NCBI GenBank assembly: GCA_030247885.1
Contig: JAPDRO010000024.1
Location: 1 to 64,000 of the forward strand
Reading direction: 5' to 3'
DNA length: 64,000 nucleotides
Source: Taxawa tesnikishii (nom. ined.)
Taxonomy: Eukaryota; Ascomycota; Dothideomycetes; Dothideales
In this document: positions 11,301-23,557 of the stretch, one piece after another
Layout of the letters: the number at the start of each line of letters is the position of its first letter
Position numbering within the stretch: the first letter of the stretch is position 1
Made by a program: the position numbers and the translations under genes
Notes under the pieces: generated by a model
What the model was told of the DNA's origin: nothing
Database searches by the model: none
What the model saw: only the letters and a program-made list of their open reading frames with translations

Positions 11301-14300
11301 AAGGCGATATTATATCTAGTTTAACCTTTCCGATTTCTAAGAAGTCTTATACTAGTACTACTTCTCTATTATATAGTATTTCTAGTAGTAAATCCTTTTC
11401 CTTTAACTATAGCTACTCTCTAGTTTATAGTTTTATAATACGTTCCTTATTAAGATAAGTACTACGTTAGATCTTAGAGAATTTCGAAATAAGTTATTAT
11501 TTATATTACTTTACTAACTATAAAAGTAGTTTCTCTCTTACTAATATTCTTTCCTTTTAGTTAATAAGTCCTCTTAGAATTAAGCTATTAGATAAGGACG
11601 AATTAATTAGATTAACCTTATTTACCTTTTACTTATATAGTATCCTCGTATATATTATATTGTCTCTTCCCTAGCTCTTTATATAGGAGCGTCCTTACTC
11701 TTAAATTAGACTAATTATATAGGATAAATCGAATCTTTTAACTATTCGAATCTCGGCTATTTATAAATTTTTAAATATATATAAGAGGAAGGCTATAAGC
11801 GCGCCTTTTTAGTACTTTTAGTCTTACGTATTATTATATAACTGCGTAGACTAGATCCGTATATTTAAGTTATTACTATCTAATTATTATAGTCGTATTA
11901 TTCTTCTACTAGTCTTATTAGATACTATATCTAGTATAAGATTTCTAGACTTTAAATTTAGCGCTAAGCCTCTAGACTTTAAATAACCTTACGTTCTTAG
12001 TAGTAACTACTAGCTAATTATATTTATATAGCTCCTAGAGCTATATAAAGATTTACTAATAATCTTACTAGTAGCTTTACTATTACTAGCGCTCGATACT
12101 ACGCGTATACTTATATACGTAACTTTATACTTAGATCTTTCGTTTCTTACTAGTTTATTTAATAAGGTAAAAGCCCTACTAGTTATAGAGCTACTTACTC
12201 TTTTCCTTACCTTACTATAACTAGTACTATAAAGTAGTATAGTATTTCCTTTATAATATAATTCCGATTTATATAAGGATAAATACTAATAAAAAAGTAA
12301 AGATATTACTAGACTTATTATATATAGTACCTTCCTAGGTACTATCGTTATAGTTAATTACTTTTAGCTTAGATATACGTTCTTATAGTCGTCCTAGGAT
12401 AATGTTATTAAGGAGTTAGTTTATAATAAGGAAAGAAGTAGAAATCTTAATATTACTAAGACGGATAATAACTCCTTAAGTTATACTCTTAAAGGTACTT
12501 TCCTAGTTATGCTACGTAATACTAGACTCGGCTTATTACTAACGAAAATGCCGACTTACTTTACTATAAAAGTACTTATTAAGTTATATTTAGACTCGGA
12601 ATTAATTAGAGCCTAATATTTACTTAAGTAGTTATTTAGCGATACCTTTATAAATAGACTTTTAATATAAATAAGATCCTTATTTATAGTAGTAAATTTA
12701 TCGTCTTTAAGGGGTTTTTCCTCCTTATTTATAACTAGTAGTTTTACTTATAATAGCCGGATATTAATTCCTTTTCGATTCCTCTTATTATATAGGGAGA
12801 TAGTAAATTAGTATTATTATCCTTTAATAAAGAATACTCCTATTTACTACTAGCTATCGTCCTTAATAAATACGTAATATACTATTAGTTTTACGCTAGT
12901 ATTTCTAGTAACTAGATCCTCCCTAGCGTATTTCGGATTTTAATATTTAGCGAAGAAGTACTTAGCTACTACTAGTATAATACTAATAAGTTTATATAAT
13001 AATAGAGATACTCTTATACTCTTAGTTATTTCGAAGACTTCTTTAAGATTAACTTCCTTTTAGACTATCTTATCTTATCTTAGTATCTTTAGTTATATTC
13101 TACTATAAACTTTCCGTATAGTAGAGGGATCTTTTATACTTAGTTCTAAGCCTTTTACTATTTAACTTCGCCTTATATTACTTAGTAAAGTTAAATTCGA
13201 AGGTTCTAGTTTTATAGAATATTTAACGTACTATTTAGTTCTTATAAATTTTAAGACTAAAAGCTTACTAGTAGCCCTTTCCTTCTCTTTTAGCTTACTA
13301 ATTTAATAGTCTATAGAATTAGTATTACTTTACTTACTTCCTAGTACTTTATTAGTATATACTATAGTAATACTAATAGTTTTCTAAGAGGTTTCGACTA
13401 TATAATACTAAATAGTAACTTTATCTTTAGAGTCTTCTTCCCTATTACTAGCTAGTCCTTTAAGTAATACTTTTAATTCCTTTAGAAAGTCTACTATAAG
13501 GAACCTTACTTATATAAGGCGGCCCGAATATATATCTTTTTCTTCTTCTTTTACTCTTATTATCTAAATAACTACCTTCTTTAGTCTAAAGTATTTTAGT
13601 ACTTACTTATACTAAGAAGGTTCTCCTTTTCCTCTTAGTTATAAAGACGTTTTAAGGGCTTATTTTTACTACTTAAGAAGATACTATTACTATTATAGTA
13701 CGCCTAGCCTTTACGCTTATACTCTTTAAGATATATATAACTATTTATACTATAACTTAGTTTATAGTAAAACTAGTAATTTATAAGTCCTTAAGGGTAT
13801 ATAGGGATAGTATTTACCCCTATAACTAGGGATTCAAAGGCTCTCTAATACTATCTTCTAGTAGTTATAAGTATTACTCTTATAACGTTTTCTAAACCTT
13901 TCTATATATATACTAGTATAAAGTAATTAACTAGCTAGCTTACGTAAATAAATATCTTACTTACTTACTTAACTAGTTTTTTATAGCCTTATTAGTATAT
14001 TCTCTATATACTTAATTAGTCTTAAAGCTTATAGTTATATTCTTTTTCGAAGTATAGTATAATTTTACTATTTCCTTAAAATAACTATTATTAGTTATAG
14101 GGCCTATAATTCCTTAATAACTAATCTTCTTATTTAAGAACTTCTTAGTTACCTTTATAATCTTTATAAAGTCTCTAAAAGTAGCTAGATCCTCGCTATT
14201 TAACTATGCCTTCTAATATACTTTTTTCGATATAGAAGGTACTAGTTTACGTAATAATAAAGACGCTCGTTTAACTATATTTATATACTTATTTAGTACT

Positions 14301-15600
14301 TTCTTTTATAGAACCTAGAAGCGCTAATAATATCCTTTTAGTCCTCTAGAGTTTTACCTTTCTAATTCTTAGCCTTCTTATAAAAAGTAGCTAGTATAAA
14401 CTTAGTATTCCTTAAATAGTCGATATTATTCTTTCGGTACTTTTAGAGAATCTTTCTCTTTAAACTAGTTTATTTCCTATTTATATAGGAATCTAAAGAC
14501 TAAATAAATTTAGTAGGTCCTTTATTTATATATTAAGGAAGAGATCTAATAGACTTCTCTAAAGTAATAAAGTTATTAATATACTACTCTTTTTAGTCTT
14601 TAATAAACCGAGTAATATTACTACTAGTAAACCTTAAAGATTTAATAGTATCTAGCCCTAGTAAGTTACTACTAGTAATAAGGCGACGGAGATCTCTAAT
14701 AAATAAGCCTTACCTTCTACTTATACTAATAAATACCTAAATAGGAGTAGTAAGTTAAACTATAATAAAAGTAGTCGTAGTTTTACCTTAACTATTACTA
14801 GGAATATAGATAGCTTAACTATTAGACGAGGACGTCTCTATAACTAATAGAAGCTTGAGATTACTATTTAAAGTAAGTCTAGGAATATTATTATAAGTAT
14901 TAAATAGTATAAAATCCTCGTCGAACTAGTATCTTTTATTAGTAGTATAAAAGGTACTAAACGCTTCTCCTTCTTTAAAAGTAATACTCTAAGTAACGTT
15001 CTTAAATATAGTAAGTTTTATAGATATTATAGCGTAGTAATAATAATATAGTTTTCGTTATAGTAAGATTTCTAGTACTATCTTTAGTAGATAAATATAA
15101 ATCTCTATTTAGAGTAGTACTATTATCTCTATCTTTTATAATAGTTTAGTACTTTATACTTTATTTTTAATTTCTAGTAAGGTTCGTCCCTAATATAAGT
15201 ATACCTTAGTATCTATATAGTCCTTGTATTTTTAAATTTAGCTAGGCCTTTAATACTACTTACTCTTATAAGTACGCCTTCGACCCTTTTAGTCTAAATA
15301 TACTCCGATTTTAAAATAGGAAGCCTTAAGACGCTAACTATACGATACCTTATAAGGGTTCCTTATATATTATATTACTAATATAAGAGCTATTTCTAGC
15401 CTTTAAGGTCCTCCGTATTATCGTAAATACGCGAGTAATTAAAGGGGTTAATCGTCCTCCTAGTATCGACTAAAACTTCTACTATTTTCCTACTACTTTA
15501 CGTACTCTTTTTATTAACTATTTCCTTAAGGGCTTTATTTCTCCCCTAGTATAGTTACTAAAAATATAGTAGGGAGAACCTTATATTAAGTTAAGTTAAG
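8300..15600 (-). mobile_element. Ty3/gypsy LTR-retrotransposon fossil, RIP-degraded
   Basis: Minus-strand translation of short stretches recalls Ty3/gypsy Pol in the expected order. Reverse-transcriptase-like sequence lies at about 10650-10900 and integrase zinc-binding-like sequence at about 9450-9620, with Gag expected to the right. The element is thoroughly broken by a very large number of RIP-type changes, so it is old, and no intact frame remains. No LTR pair could be matched by eye, so both ends are estimates and more than one copy may be present. The family call rests on pattern similarity of short segments only. Confidence 0.5.
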
Positions 15601-15699
15601 ACTATAGAAGGTAGCTATGTAAGTAGTAATAAAGATAGTAGTTAGTAAAATATAAGATAAAAATAAGATATAGAAAAAATAGTTATTAATTAAATAAGT

Positions 15700-17037
15700 A
15701 ACTATCTTATATATAGACCGAATAAGTAGAAATTAAAGGTAACTTCTACGTAACTAATAACTTATAACTATCTAGCGGCTACTTTATTATACTACGTTAA
15801 GCTTTAATAATACTCGCTTTAAGTTATAAGGAACTAATTTAATACCTTTAAAGCTTACTTAGATATTATCCTTTATAATTACTTTATTAAAAGTAATATA
15901 AAAGGCTAGTAAGAAGGCTTCTTTCTTAACTTATATAGTAGAGTATTATAACTAGCTATTAATTTTCGCGTTATATACTTACTTTAAGGGAATAAAATAG
16001 CTTACGTTAAGTAGTTATAATAAATATAACGAGTATAAGAGTATATAAAGAATAATAATCTTTTATTCTCTATAGTAGTTATAAAAGTTATAATTATTAT
16101 AACTTTCGTAGCCGTCTATAATTAATAGGTAATATATACTTACTTAACGCGCCTTTATATATACGTTAAAGTACTTTAACTACTTTAAAGTAAGCTTATT
16201 TATCGTCTAGTTATTAGCGCTAGTCTTAAGTACTTAGTCGCAAGGTAAGTCTACGTATTAGTTTAATATAAGGACCTTACTATTAAAGATAACGAAGAGT
16301 AGGATAGCTTACTTAGTAGCGTAAATACCTTAGATAATTATAACTTACTCTTAGTTACTTAGTTATACCTTTTTAGAATTACTTTATTTCTTAGAGTTTA
16401 TAAAGACTATTTAAGTATTAATTATACTTATTATAAAGTCTATCTTATTAAAGTTATATATATCTTTATTTAAGATATTATACTTCTTCTTTATCTTCTT
16501 AACTAACTTAAACTAAAGTATTATAACGCGTACGTCTTCGTTTAAGGCTCGCTAATAATCGTATAAATAACTATATTAAAGCTTAACTTCCTTAGTATAT
16601 ATTTTAAACCTATCTACTTAGTACTTACTAATAGGCCCTTTACTATACGTAGCTAGTAAATTATTAGCTATTTCTTTTACTATAGTCCTTATAGCGCCTA
16701 TTCCTCGCGAGTCTAATTTAATTATACGTACTACTATTACTTCCTTCTTTATCTTTTATAACTTCTTTAAGTTAAGCTTATAGTCGTATTATACGAGCTT
16801 TTTATCGCGTCGTTGTTTTAAAGTTATTTAAGGGACGTCGAATACTTTAAACGCGTATCTTTAACTATTAGGAGAAGTTACTTAAGTAGCCTTAATAGTA
16901 AGGTATAATATACCTTTATTATAAGTTAATTACGCATTACGTTATAAAGGCATTATTATAATAGTTTATAATAGTCGCAATATTAGTAAGGGCGGACCGC
17001 TTAGTAATAGTAAACTACTCGGTAATAAAATACGTTA
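15700..17037 (-). mobile_element. Pogo/Fot1-type DNA transposon remnant
   Basis: This AT-rich segment matches, in the same orientation, the transposase remnant at 29300-30890; for example the words around 16440-16490 and 30350-30400 line up with mostly C/T and G/A differences. Its right end is a terminal repeat at about 16966-17037 that ends in ACGT at a TA dinucleotide, as in Tc1/mariner-pogo elements. The matching left end was not found. Coding capacity is destroyed by RIP-type change. Confidence 0.5.
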
Positions 17038-17145
17038 TTCTTTATATTATAAAGTTCTTTAGTTACATTAAAAGCTCGAAGATAATAGTTAATTACTATA
17101 AACTATAATTATCGGATATTTAGCTACTATTACTAATTAAGAACC

Positions 17146-17519
17146 TTTTAACTTGTGACAAAAGTGATGTCACGTGAGCATCTACTCTTGTATACCTTAG
17201 GTAGGGTTATACATGTTAACACTCCCCTAACCCTAGTAAGGGGTACAAGCGTGCAACGTCGCTAATGGATTCGAGGCTCGCAACCTTCCGGGCTTATTGG
17301 CCGACTCCGCGGCTTGCCGAGGCTCTACTCCCGTTTGGGATTTTACGCGCTTCTGCCACAACTCAGGTGGGAATCGAACTCGTGACCTTCTGTCGTACAT
17401 CGAGATCACGATTTAACCAACGCGCTAACCCGGGCTCATAACCTTTTAACTTGTGACAAAAGTGATGTCACGTGAGCATCTACTCTTGTATACCTTAGGT
17501 AGGGTTATACATGTTAACA
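17146..17519 (-). mobile_element. 374-bp TRIM (miniature LTR retrotransposon), young copy, looks whole
   Basis: Two identical 76-bp terminal direct repeats (17146-17221 and 17444-17519) bound 222 bp of non-coding DNA. The target duplication GAACC is perfect (17141-17145 and 17520-17524). Read on the minus strand, the terminal repeat starts TGTTAACA. Directly inside it is GGTTATGAGCCC, complementary to the anticodon arm of initiator tRNA-Met, as in half-tRNA priming known from copia-group elements. The other terminal repeat is preceded by the purine tract GGGGAG. An internal tRNA-like block carries A-box and B-box sequences. No open frame exists, so mobility would need proteins supplied in trans. 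It is not RIP-mutated although it sits in RIP-degraded DNA, and its terminal repeats are identical, so insertion is recent. A second full-length copy lies at 25884-26257. Confidence 0.88.
17370..17428 (-). promoter_or_regulatory. tRNA-like Pol III A-box and B-box inside the TRIM
   Basis: On the minus strand TTAGCGCGTTGG (17417-17428) fits a tRNA A-box and GAGTTCGATTCC (17370-17381) fits the B-box consensus GGTTCGANTCC with one difference. The spacing is that of a tRNA gene, and the sequence between them resembles a worn tRNA. No good acceptor stem closes, so I do not call a functional tRNA. The same boxes are still recognisable in the mutated copy at 25884-26257. Confidence 0.65.
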
Positions 17520-17524
17520 GAACC

Positions 17525-18358
17525 TTTAGTTTAAAGGTATATATATAAGTACTTATATAGTATTAATATGTTTAGCCTTAAAGATAATTAAGGGTAGTAT
17601 AGCTTCCTTAGTAGTATTTATATACTTAATTATAATTATTTACTTTTATTTACTTCCGATTTACTTTTAATTAATTACCTCGTATATATTAACTATTACT
17701 CTTAATATTTAACTTACTTCGACTATAAAGTTAAACTCGTTTATATTATAAAGGTACTTTAAAGAGTAGTTATATTATATAATTAACTTTATTACTACGT
17801 TAAATTATCTCTTTATAATATTATAACTTATTATATTAAAGCGTATACTTTTAATTTAATAAGTCTAAATACTTACTATCTTAAAATAGTAGGTTTTAAA
17901 GTAGTCGAGCTACTTCTTACTAATTAGTTAAAGAAAAGGTTATAAAGTCCTTAATAACTATATATATTTACGTTAAATTTCTTTAGCTACTTATATAACT
18001 AACGTAAATAAAGTAAAGAAGCTAGTATATATAAGATATATAATCTATTAAACTAACGTCTTTTCTTCCGCGTTCGAAAGGATTTATTATAATCTACGCG
18101 CTATTATACGTAAAGTTTATTTAACTATATAATTACGTAGGATATTATAAGGAATATTATATATACTAGTAGCCTTATAAATAAAAGGGTATTACTTCTC
18201 TTTTAAGGCATAAAGTACATTCTAAATATTAACTTTAATATAGACTAGTTTACTAGTTATAGAAGTATTTATAACGAGTAGTAATAAAGTTAAAAGATCG
18301 GAGGGTCGCGTTTTAGTAGTTTACTACTCTACCTAGTTTACTACCCCGCAGTTTACGT
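17525..18358 (-). mobile_element. Pogo/Fot1-type DNA transposon remnant with preserved right terminal repeat
   Basis: Segments around 17578-17640 align with 16265-16330, so this is another minus-strand relative of the transposons at 15700-17037 and 29300-30890. Its right end is a 60-bp terminal repeat at 18299-18358 ending ACGT against TA (18359-18360). The inverted counterpart of that repeat is at 22975-23034, with differences almost all C/T or G/A. The transposase region is closed in all frames. Confidence 0.5.
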
Positions 18359-18365
18359 TAGTCTA

Positions 18366-18437
18366 TAATAGTTGCGATGTTAGTAAGGGCGGACCACTTA
18401 GTAATAGTAGACTACTCGGTAATAAAACACGTTATAC
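18366..18437. repeat. Second copy of the 16966-17037 terminal repeat
   Basis: About 70 bp here repeat 16966-17037 in the same orientation, including the words TTAGTAAGGGCGGACC and ACTACTCGGTAATAAAA, and again end ACGT at TA. It lies immediately outside the terminal repeat at 18299-18358. This suggests one transposon inserted within the last few bases of another. From 18440 to 18750 the composition returns to normal with no gene visible. Confidence 0.65.
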
Positions 18438-18751
18438 TACTTAAATATGCGTCGAACTATTCGTATATAGTAGGAAAGGAGAGATTTGCATCTATATACG
18501 AGACGGTTACTATCTACTAGTAGGGGAAGCGCTCTTATAAGCGGCAAAGGGCAAGGTACTTGTTTAATTTTATGTTATATACTTCTCTAAGATTAATCTA
18601 GGAAACTTCCCTATAAGCGAGAGAAGTTCGCGTAGTGCCGCTACGTTAAGTCTCTTAGGAACACTAGTTCCCCTATTAGCGAGCAGTCAAGTGTACGGTA
18701 GTAGGCAGCCAAAATAGTCTGTAATATGAAACCCCTAACCCTACGATCCAA

Positions 18752-21700
18752 TCAAGCGTTCTTGGCGTCCGCGTCCAGCTCGAAATCATAAGTATCATCC
18801 TCCGCATCATCATCGCCATCGTACTCCGCCCACTGACCCTGAACATCACTGCCTTCGACGAGGGGCAACAAGAAGCATTCCTTGACCGGACCGCCAGTGA
18901 TACTGTACTCGATGTCAGGGTTTTGGAGCATGTTAAGACCGTCGACAGGATCTTTGACGAGGAATATCTTGGCACCCTGTGCTACGGTCGTGGAAGCATC
19001 GTTGGTAGAATTGTATGTGCACACTGCGGGGTAGAAGATGCTGAATGATGAGTCGACAGCAACGAGCATGCCGTCAGAGTCCCCACCTTCGTCGGCATCC
19101 AGGGGACGAGGCCCCTGTAGAAAGGTTAGCAGTCAGCTACGATAAATTTGTTACTTGGTATGCTTACACATAGACGGACGACTCTGGGAGGTGCTCTTGG
19201 TCGCCAGTGCGAAGACGGCTGACGCCGACCTTGGACATAGTGTTATTGTAGTAGTGAAGGATACCACCATTTGGAGTTGACAGGACCACGTCTTCGAATC
19301 TCTGCCAGAGCGAGTTGCATTGAGTGAAGTAACCAAGTTCAGCATCAGAGCTGTTAGCGGGCTGGATGTAGATGTTGTCATCACTGCATGCTGAGAGCAC
19401 GTAGTCGCCGCTCGAATTGGCAAGTACCAGGGTTGTGAAATCGTACCCATCCAAGTAGTCCTCAGCCAAGTCATACGGTTTGGTAGCAATGTCAGGACCC
19501 CGGTATCCGACTTCAGTAGCGTTAGAAATGACATATTCCGTAAGATCTAGAAGGGTGTAATTGCCGGCCGTCGAGTTTGCAATGGCGACGGCGCTAGAGT
19601 TATTGACATCTCTGTGATACAGCAACGGGACATCACGACGAGTCTTGCTTGACTTGCTCGAACTGTCGGAACCATTGGTCTTGTTCCTGTAGCGAAAGTC
19701 AGTTGAGGGGCACCAGAACGCATGACTTCATGAGCATGACTTACCCGATGCACCATGACTTGAGAGGAATATCCTCAAGCTTGTGAATAGTCCATTCCTT
19801 TTCCGCGAAGCCGAAGCCCTTCACGGCTGCCGAGACCTTGTTGTTGAAGCTTAGCACTGTTGAGATACCTGTGCAGTTATTCAACGTTTTGATGCCGGCA
19901 GAATCTACCCCTTCCTTTGTGACGTTTGCTTCGAGAGCAAAGGCTGCTTCGGCCTTGAGAGCTGGTTCTTCGATGATTCCAACGCTACCCTTGCACCTCG
20001 TGCAACCGTCGAACACGGTGACAGCCAACTCGAGCCCAATAGGAAGTCCGAACTCAACCGAAACAGAGACCTGGCCTTCGGCCTCGACACTCGGTCTGAA
20101 CTCAGGCTTGAATCCGACCTGTGTAGCCTGGCCCTTGACAAAGTCGTAAGTCCAATTAGCGCGCGCAATGCTAAACTCGCCACGGGCAAGAACACGTCCA
20201 GTTGCGTTAGCGGTAAAAGTGAGATCGGTACCGAGGGAAAGGATTGGACCGATGGTGACGAAGCCGAGGGTGAAGGGGGAGAGAGGAAAGTCGTAGAGGT
20301 TGTTCTTGAATTGCTTTTGGTAGACAGCCTGAGCATCAACACCCAGACCGACGCCGATAGTCATGTCAAAACTGGCGCTGGCTTGACCGGCGGTGATACC
20401 TTGCAGGCCGTTAATGGTGATGTTTCCTGCGATCTTTGCACCACCAGACACGCCGCACTTGACGCAGTAGAGGTTGACGTATTTTCCCGAGGTGACGGTT
20501 ACAGTCTTCTTCGCGCTCGGCGTTTTCTCGTTCTCGCTTGGCTGGGTGCCGAACGACTTGAGTAAGATGGCATCGCCCCAAGGGGAGTCCACTATCTTGG
20601 TCTTGCTGTCGATGGGCTTGCAGTTCGTCTTTAAGTTGTTGCAATCCGTGGAGTTGCGAGGGAGAAGGAGACGTGAGACGCCAGTGTCAAAGACGTTAGG
20701 CTTTCCGGTAATGATGTTGTCTGGTCTAGTTAGTATCGAATTCAGCACAGAAAAGAACGGACAGATACCCACAAGCAAGAGTGCCAATGGACTTTGCAGC
20801 ACTGACTACACTAGTGCCAGCCTTCTTTACTGTATCCTTCAGGCTCGTGGCAGCGCTCTTAATTTTGTTAAAGAATTCGATCTTCCGCTTGCGAAGCCGG
20901 ACTTCCCTGCGACTGTGGTGTGCATTCCTCTTCGAGACGGTCACAGTGCTTCCAAACTCACCGGAACCGGTAGAAGAAATGCCGTTGATGATTGTGGTGT
21001 CAGAGTCATGGTCGTCTAAAATATAATCAAACTGCTCGTCATTCGTATTGTCCTCGGAGTAGTAATCATCATCATCTTCCTCTGTGTCAAGCGTGACATC
21101 GTCCAGGAGGCTGTCGAAACCAAATCCACTAGAATTGTCATAGCCGAGGTTGTCGTCAAGGACCTGATCGAACGAGTTGCCCAGACAAGCAGTAGGAAGA
21201 CCGTATACTGTGTCCTCTGGAGCCACACATGGACCGGAGCTTATAGTCGGGAGTGGGCTGAAAGCAATGTCAGCGCCAGTCGCAGTTGGACCTGCACTCA
21301 TTGTGTTGTCTTCAGAATACGTTGTTGGGACTGGACTGTAGGCAACATCAGTACCAGGCGTAGTCGAGGCTGCAGTTGGGTTGTTGTCATCGCCTCCCCA
21401 GAGTAAGCCGGGAAAGGTTCGATCATCGAGCCCGAGGAAGCAGCGGGGAAGGGGAGTCAGAGTCGATTTCAGCAGGTGAGTACGAGCCCCAGACGACGTT
21501 AGCGTCGTGGACGGCATCCTGAAGTGGGATGGATACACCGGTCACAACGACTACCAAGCTGGCACCATCGTACGTGGCTGCACTGGCAGAGAAGTAACAA
21601 CGTTCGCCGTTGTCGAAGCCTCCGCATCCATCAGTGTATGTGACAAACAGCACGCCTCCCTCAGTGCCCCAGTTGTCTTGACCATGTGCGAAAGCGTTGG

Positions 21701-22312
21701 CGTCAGAGAAGGTAACCACCAAGGTATTGTCATTAGGTGCAGTGACAGTGACATGCGCGGAATGATCCAGAACGACTGAAGGATTCTTGAAGTTGGGTGT
21801 TACAATGGCGAAGACGGAGGCATCATATGAGCCTGCAAAAACAAATGAGTATAAGTGCCACGGTGGATACGAGAGGAAAACGCTTCATATGAGGTATAAG
21901 ATCGATCAGGGATCATACCTAGAATACTGGGCTGGATGTAGTGCATAGCTGAGCCCGAACCAGACCGCTGAGGCGTGAGATGTTGATGGTCATCCATATC
22001 GTGGTCATCGGGTATAGTTGGCAAGAGCGTAGGAATTGCGCCAAATTTCGAGAAGGGGAACGCATAGGCTGTTTCCTGAACTGTAACTACGCTAGTAGCG
22101 GTAGCATCCTCGTACGTTTTTGTGGTTGTGGTCATGATTGATGCGAGATCAGTGACAATCGTGGTGGTTGTGGGATGCACTACCGTATGGATCGTCCCGT
22201 TGACGGAGTTTCCCGTAGAGTTGAGTGCATACGTAGTGCTGTTTCCAGAAAGCCCTGCGGGCAGTGCAAGGGCGGAAGAAGCTCCCAAAAGGGAAAGAGT
22301 CCACCACCTCAT
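18752..22312 (-). CDS. Large secreted protein of unknown function, about 1,100 residues
   Basis: The start MRWWTLSLLG at 22312 begins a clear signal peptide ending near ALA-LPAG. Introns fit at 21833-21918, 20726-20768 (with a TACTAAC branch site), 19687-19744 and 19115-19169. The N-terminal third is Ser/Thr-rich, then a beta-rich segment (VTVTAPNDNTLVVTF, YTDGCGGF). A long acidic linker of Asp/Glu/Asn follows, then a basic stretch, then a second beta-rich domain with paired cysteines (CVKCG, CTRCKG), and a C-terminal domain ending in an Asp-rich tail. Many NxS/T sites fit an extracellular glycoprotein. One frame change near 21445-21454 falls between two runs of four identical bases and fits two missing bases. 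From memory it resembles the fungal secreted DUF7029/DUF7223-type proteins, unverified. It is the only gene on its island between transposon blocks. Confidence 0.75.
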
Positions 22313-22974
22313 GGCGAATTTTGAGTGAAAGAAGGCAGTAAGTGCAAAGAGCGGACGGTTCTGAATAGAACCTGGATAACAAGAAGACAACAGGATCGTA
22401 TAAAAGAGATGTGATACTAGGTGCTGCTGCGCTGGGCGGAAAACTTGAGGGGAGACACGCTAGGCATTTATACAGCACATCAGTCACCCTGGAGCAGTGA
22501 ACGCTGTACACAACAGAATGCACTCAGCTCGCCAAGTCTCAAGTTCATCTCGCTTGATCGAATCTGGACCATGAGTGCAGCTGACCGTTGATGAAAACCG
22601 CACTCAACAACCAGACATAGTCAGAGGTGTTGCACCGGGCGATGTGACTATAAGGGATTGCGGTGCATCGTAGAGGCACGTTGGAGACCGAGTCCATGGA
22701 AAGTTAATGCCAAGAAGCACGAGGCTGGCTGAAGTAGTCTCCACAAACACTTTTAACGTTTGGCTAGCACCACTGTGATACCTGTGTGTATACTGGTAAT
22801 AGGGGTTGTGCGGCATCAAAAACGTTGAAGTGGAAAAGGAGATGAGAAAAGTAAACGAAGCCTCCTCGGCTACGCCTATACGTGCCGGCCCTTTCCGCCT
22901 CGAACCCCTATGGTCACTCGTCAAAAGTATCGGGATTCCCGAACCTAAATCCTACCCTCAGATGCAGTACTATA
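22313..22974. other. Upstream region of the secreted-protein gene
   Basis: The composition is normal, with small unconvincing open frames on both strands. It would hold the promoter and 5' leader of the minus-strand secreted-protein gene. No defined binding site was recognised. It ends at the TA of a transposon terminal repeat. Confidence 0.5.
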
Positions 22975-23034
22975 ACGTAATCCGCGGGGTAGTGAATCAA
23001 GCGGGGTAGCGAATCACCGAAATGCGACCTTTTA
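22975..23034 (+). repeat. Pogo-type terminal inverted repeat facing right
   Basis: Starting with ACGTAA after TA (22973-22974), these 60 bp are the inverted counterpart of 18299-18358. They share the word GCGGGGTAGT and a GCGACC end. This copy keeps more C and G than its partner. It marks the left end of an element that runs rightward. That element was itself split by the transposon starting at 23222, and its other end was not found. Confidence 0.65.
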
Positions 23035-23557
23035 ACCCTCTACTATTACTACTAATTACTATAAGTACTACTATAGTTAGGAAATACGCTTCTATAAAAG
23101 AAAATATCTAAAAGGTAATATCTACTATAAAAAATAATAAGTACTTATTAACTTATATAATTACTCTTATATTTAATATTTAAACTTAACTTTATATAAT
23201 TATATATTTAAATAAACTCTAATGTATTTTATAAGTAAGTTAGCTACTTAAGTAAGTTAGCTACCTTACGAAACTAAAACGCTTATATAATAATATTATA
23301 TAATATTATAATACTTTATAGTAGTTTATATTATAAGATAATAACTACTTAGTTTAAATAGATAATTATATAACTTATTAAGCTAAGCGGGAATCTCTTT
23401 ATTTCTTAGCTACTATTATAAATAGCTTAATTAATTAATAAGTTATAATTAGTTTTACTATATATTTAATTATAGTTAAGTACTTAGTTTAACTAGTTAT
23501 AAGCTTAAGTTTATAATAACTTACTACTTAATTAAGTATAGTATATTTTATACTTAG

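Noticed and set aside
17350-17440. A genuine tRNA gene on the minus strand
   Set aside because: A-box and B-box are present but the acceptor and T stems do not close properly, and the block is an internal part of a mobile element with a second copy at 25960-26180.
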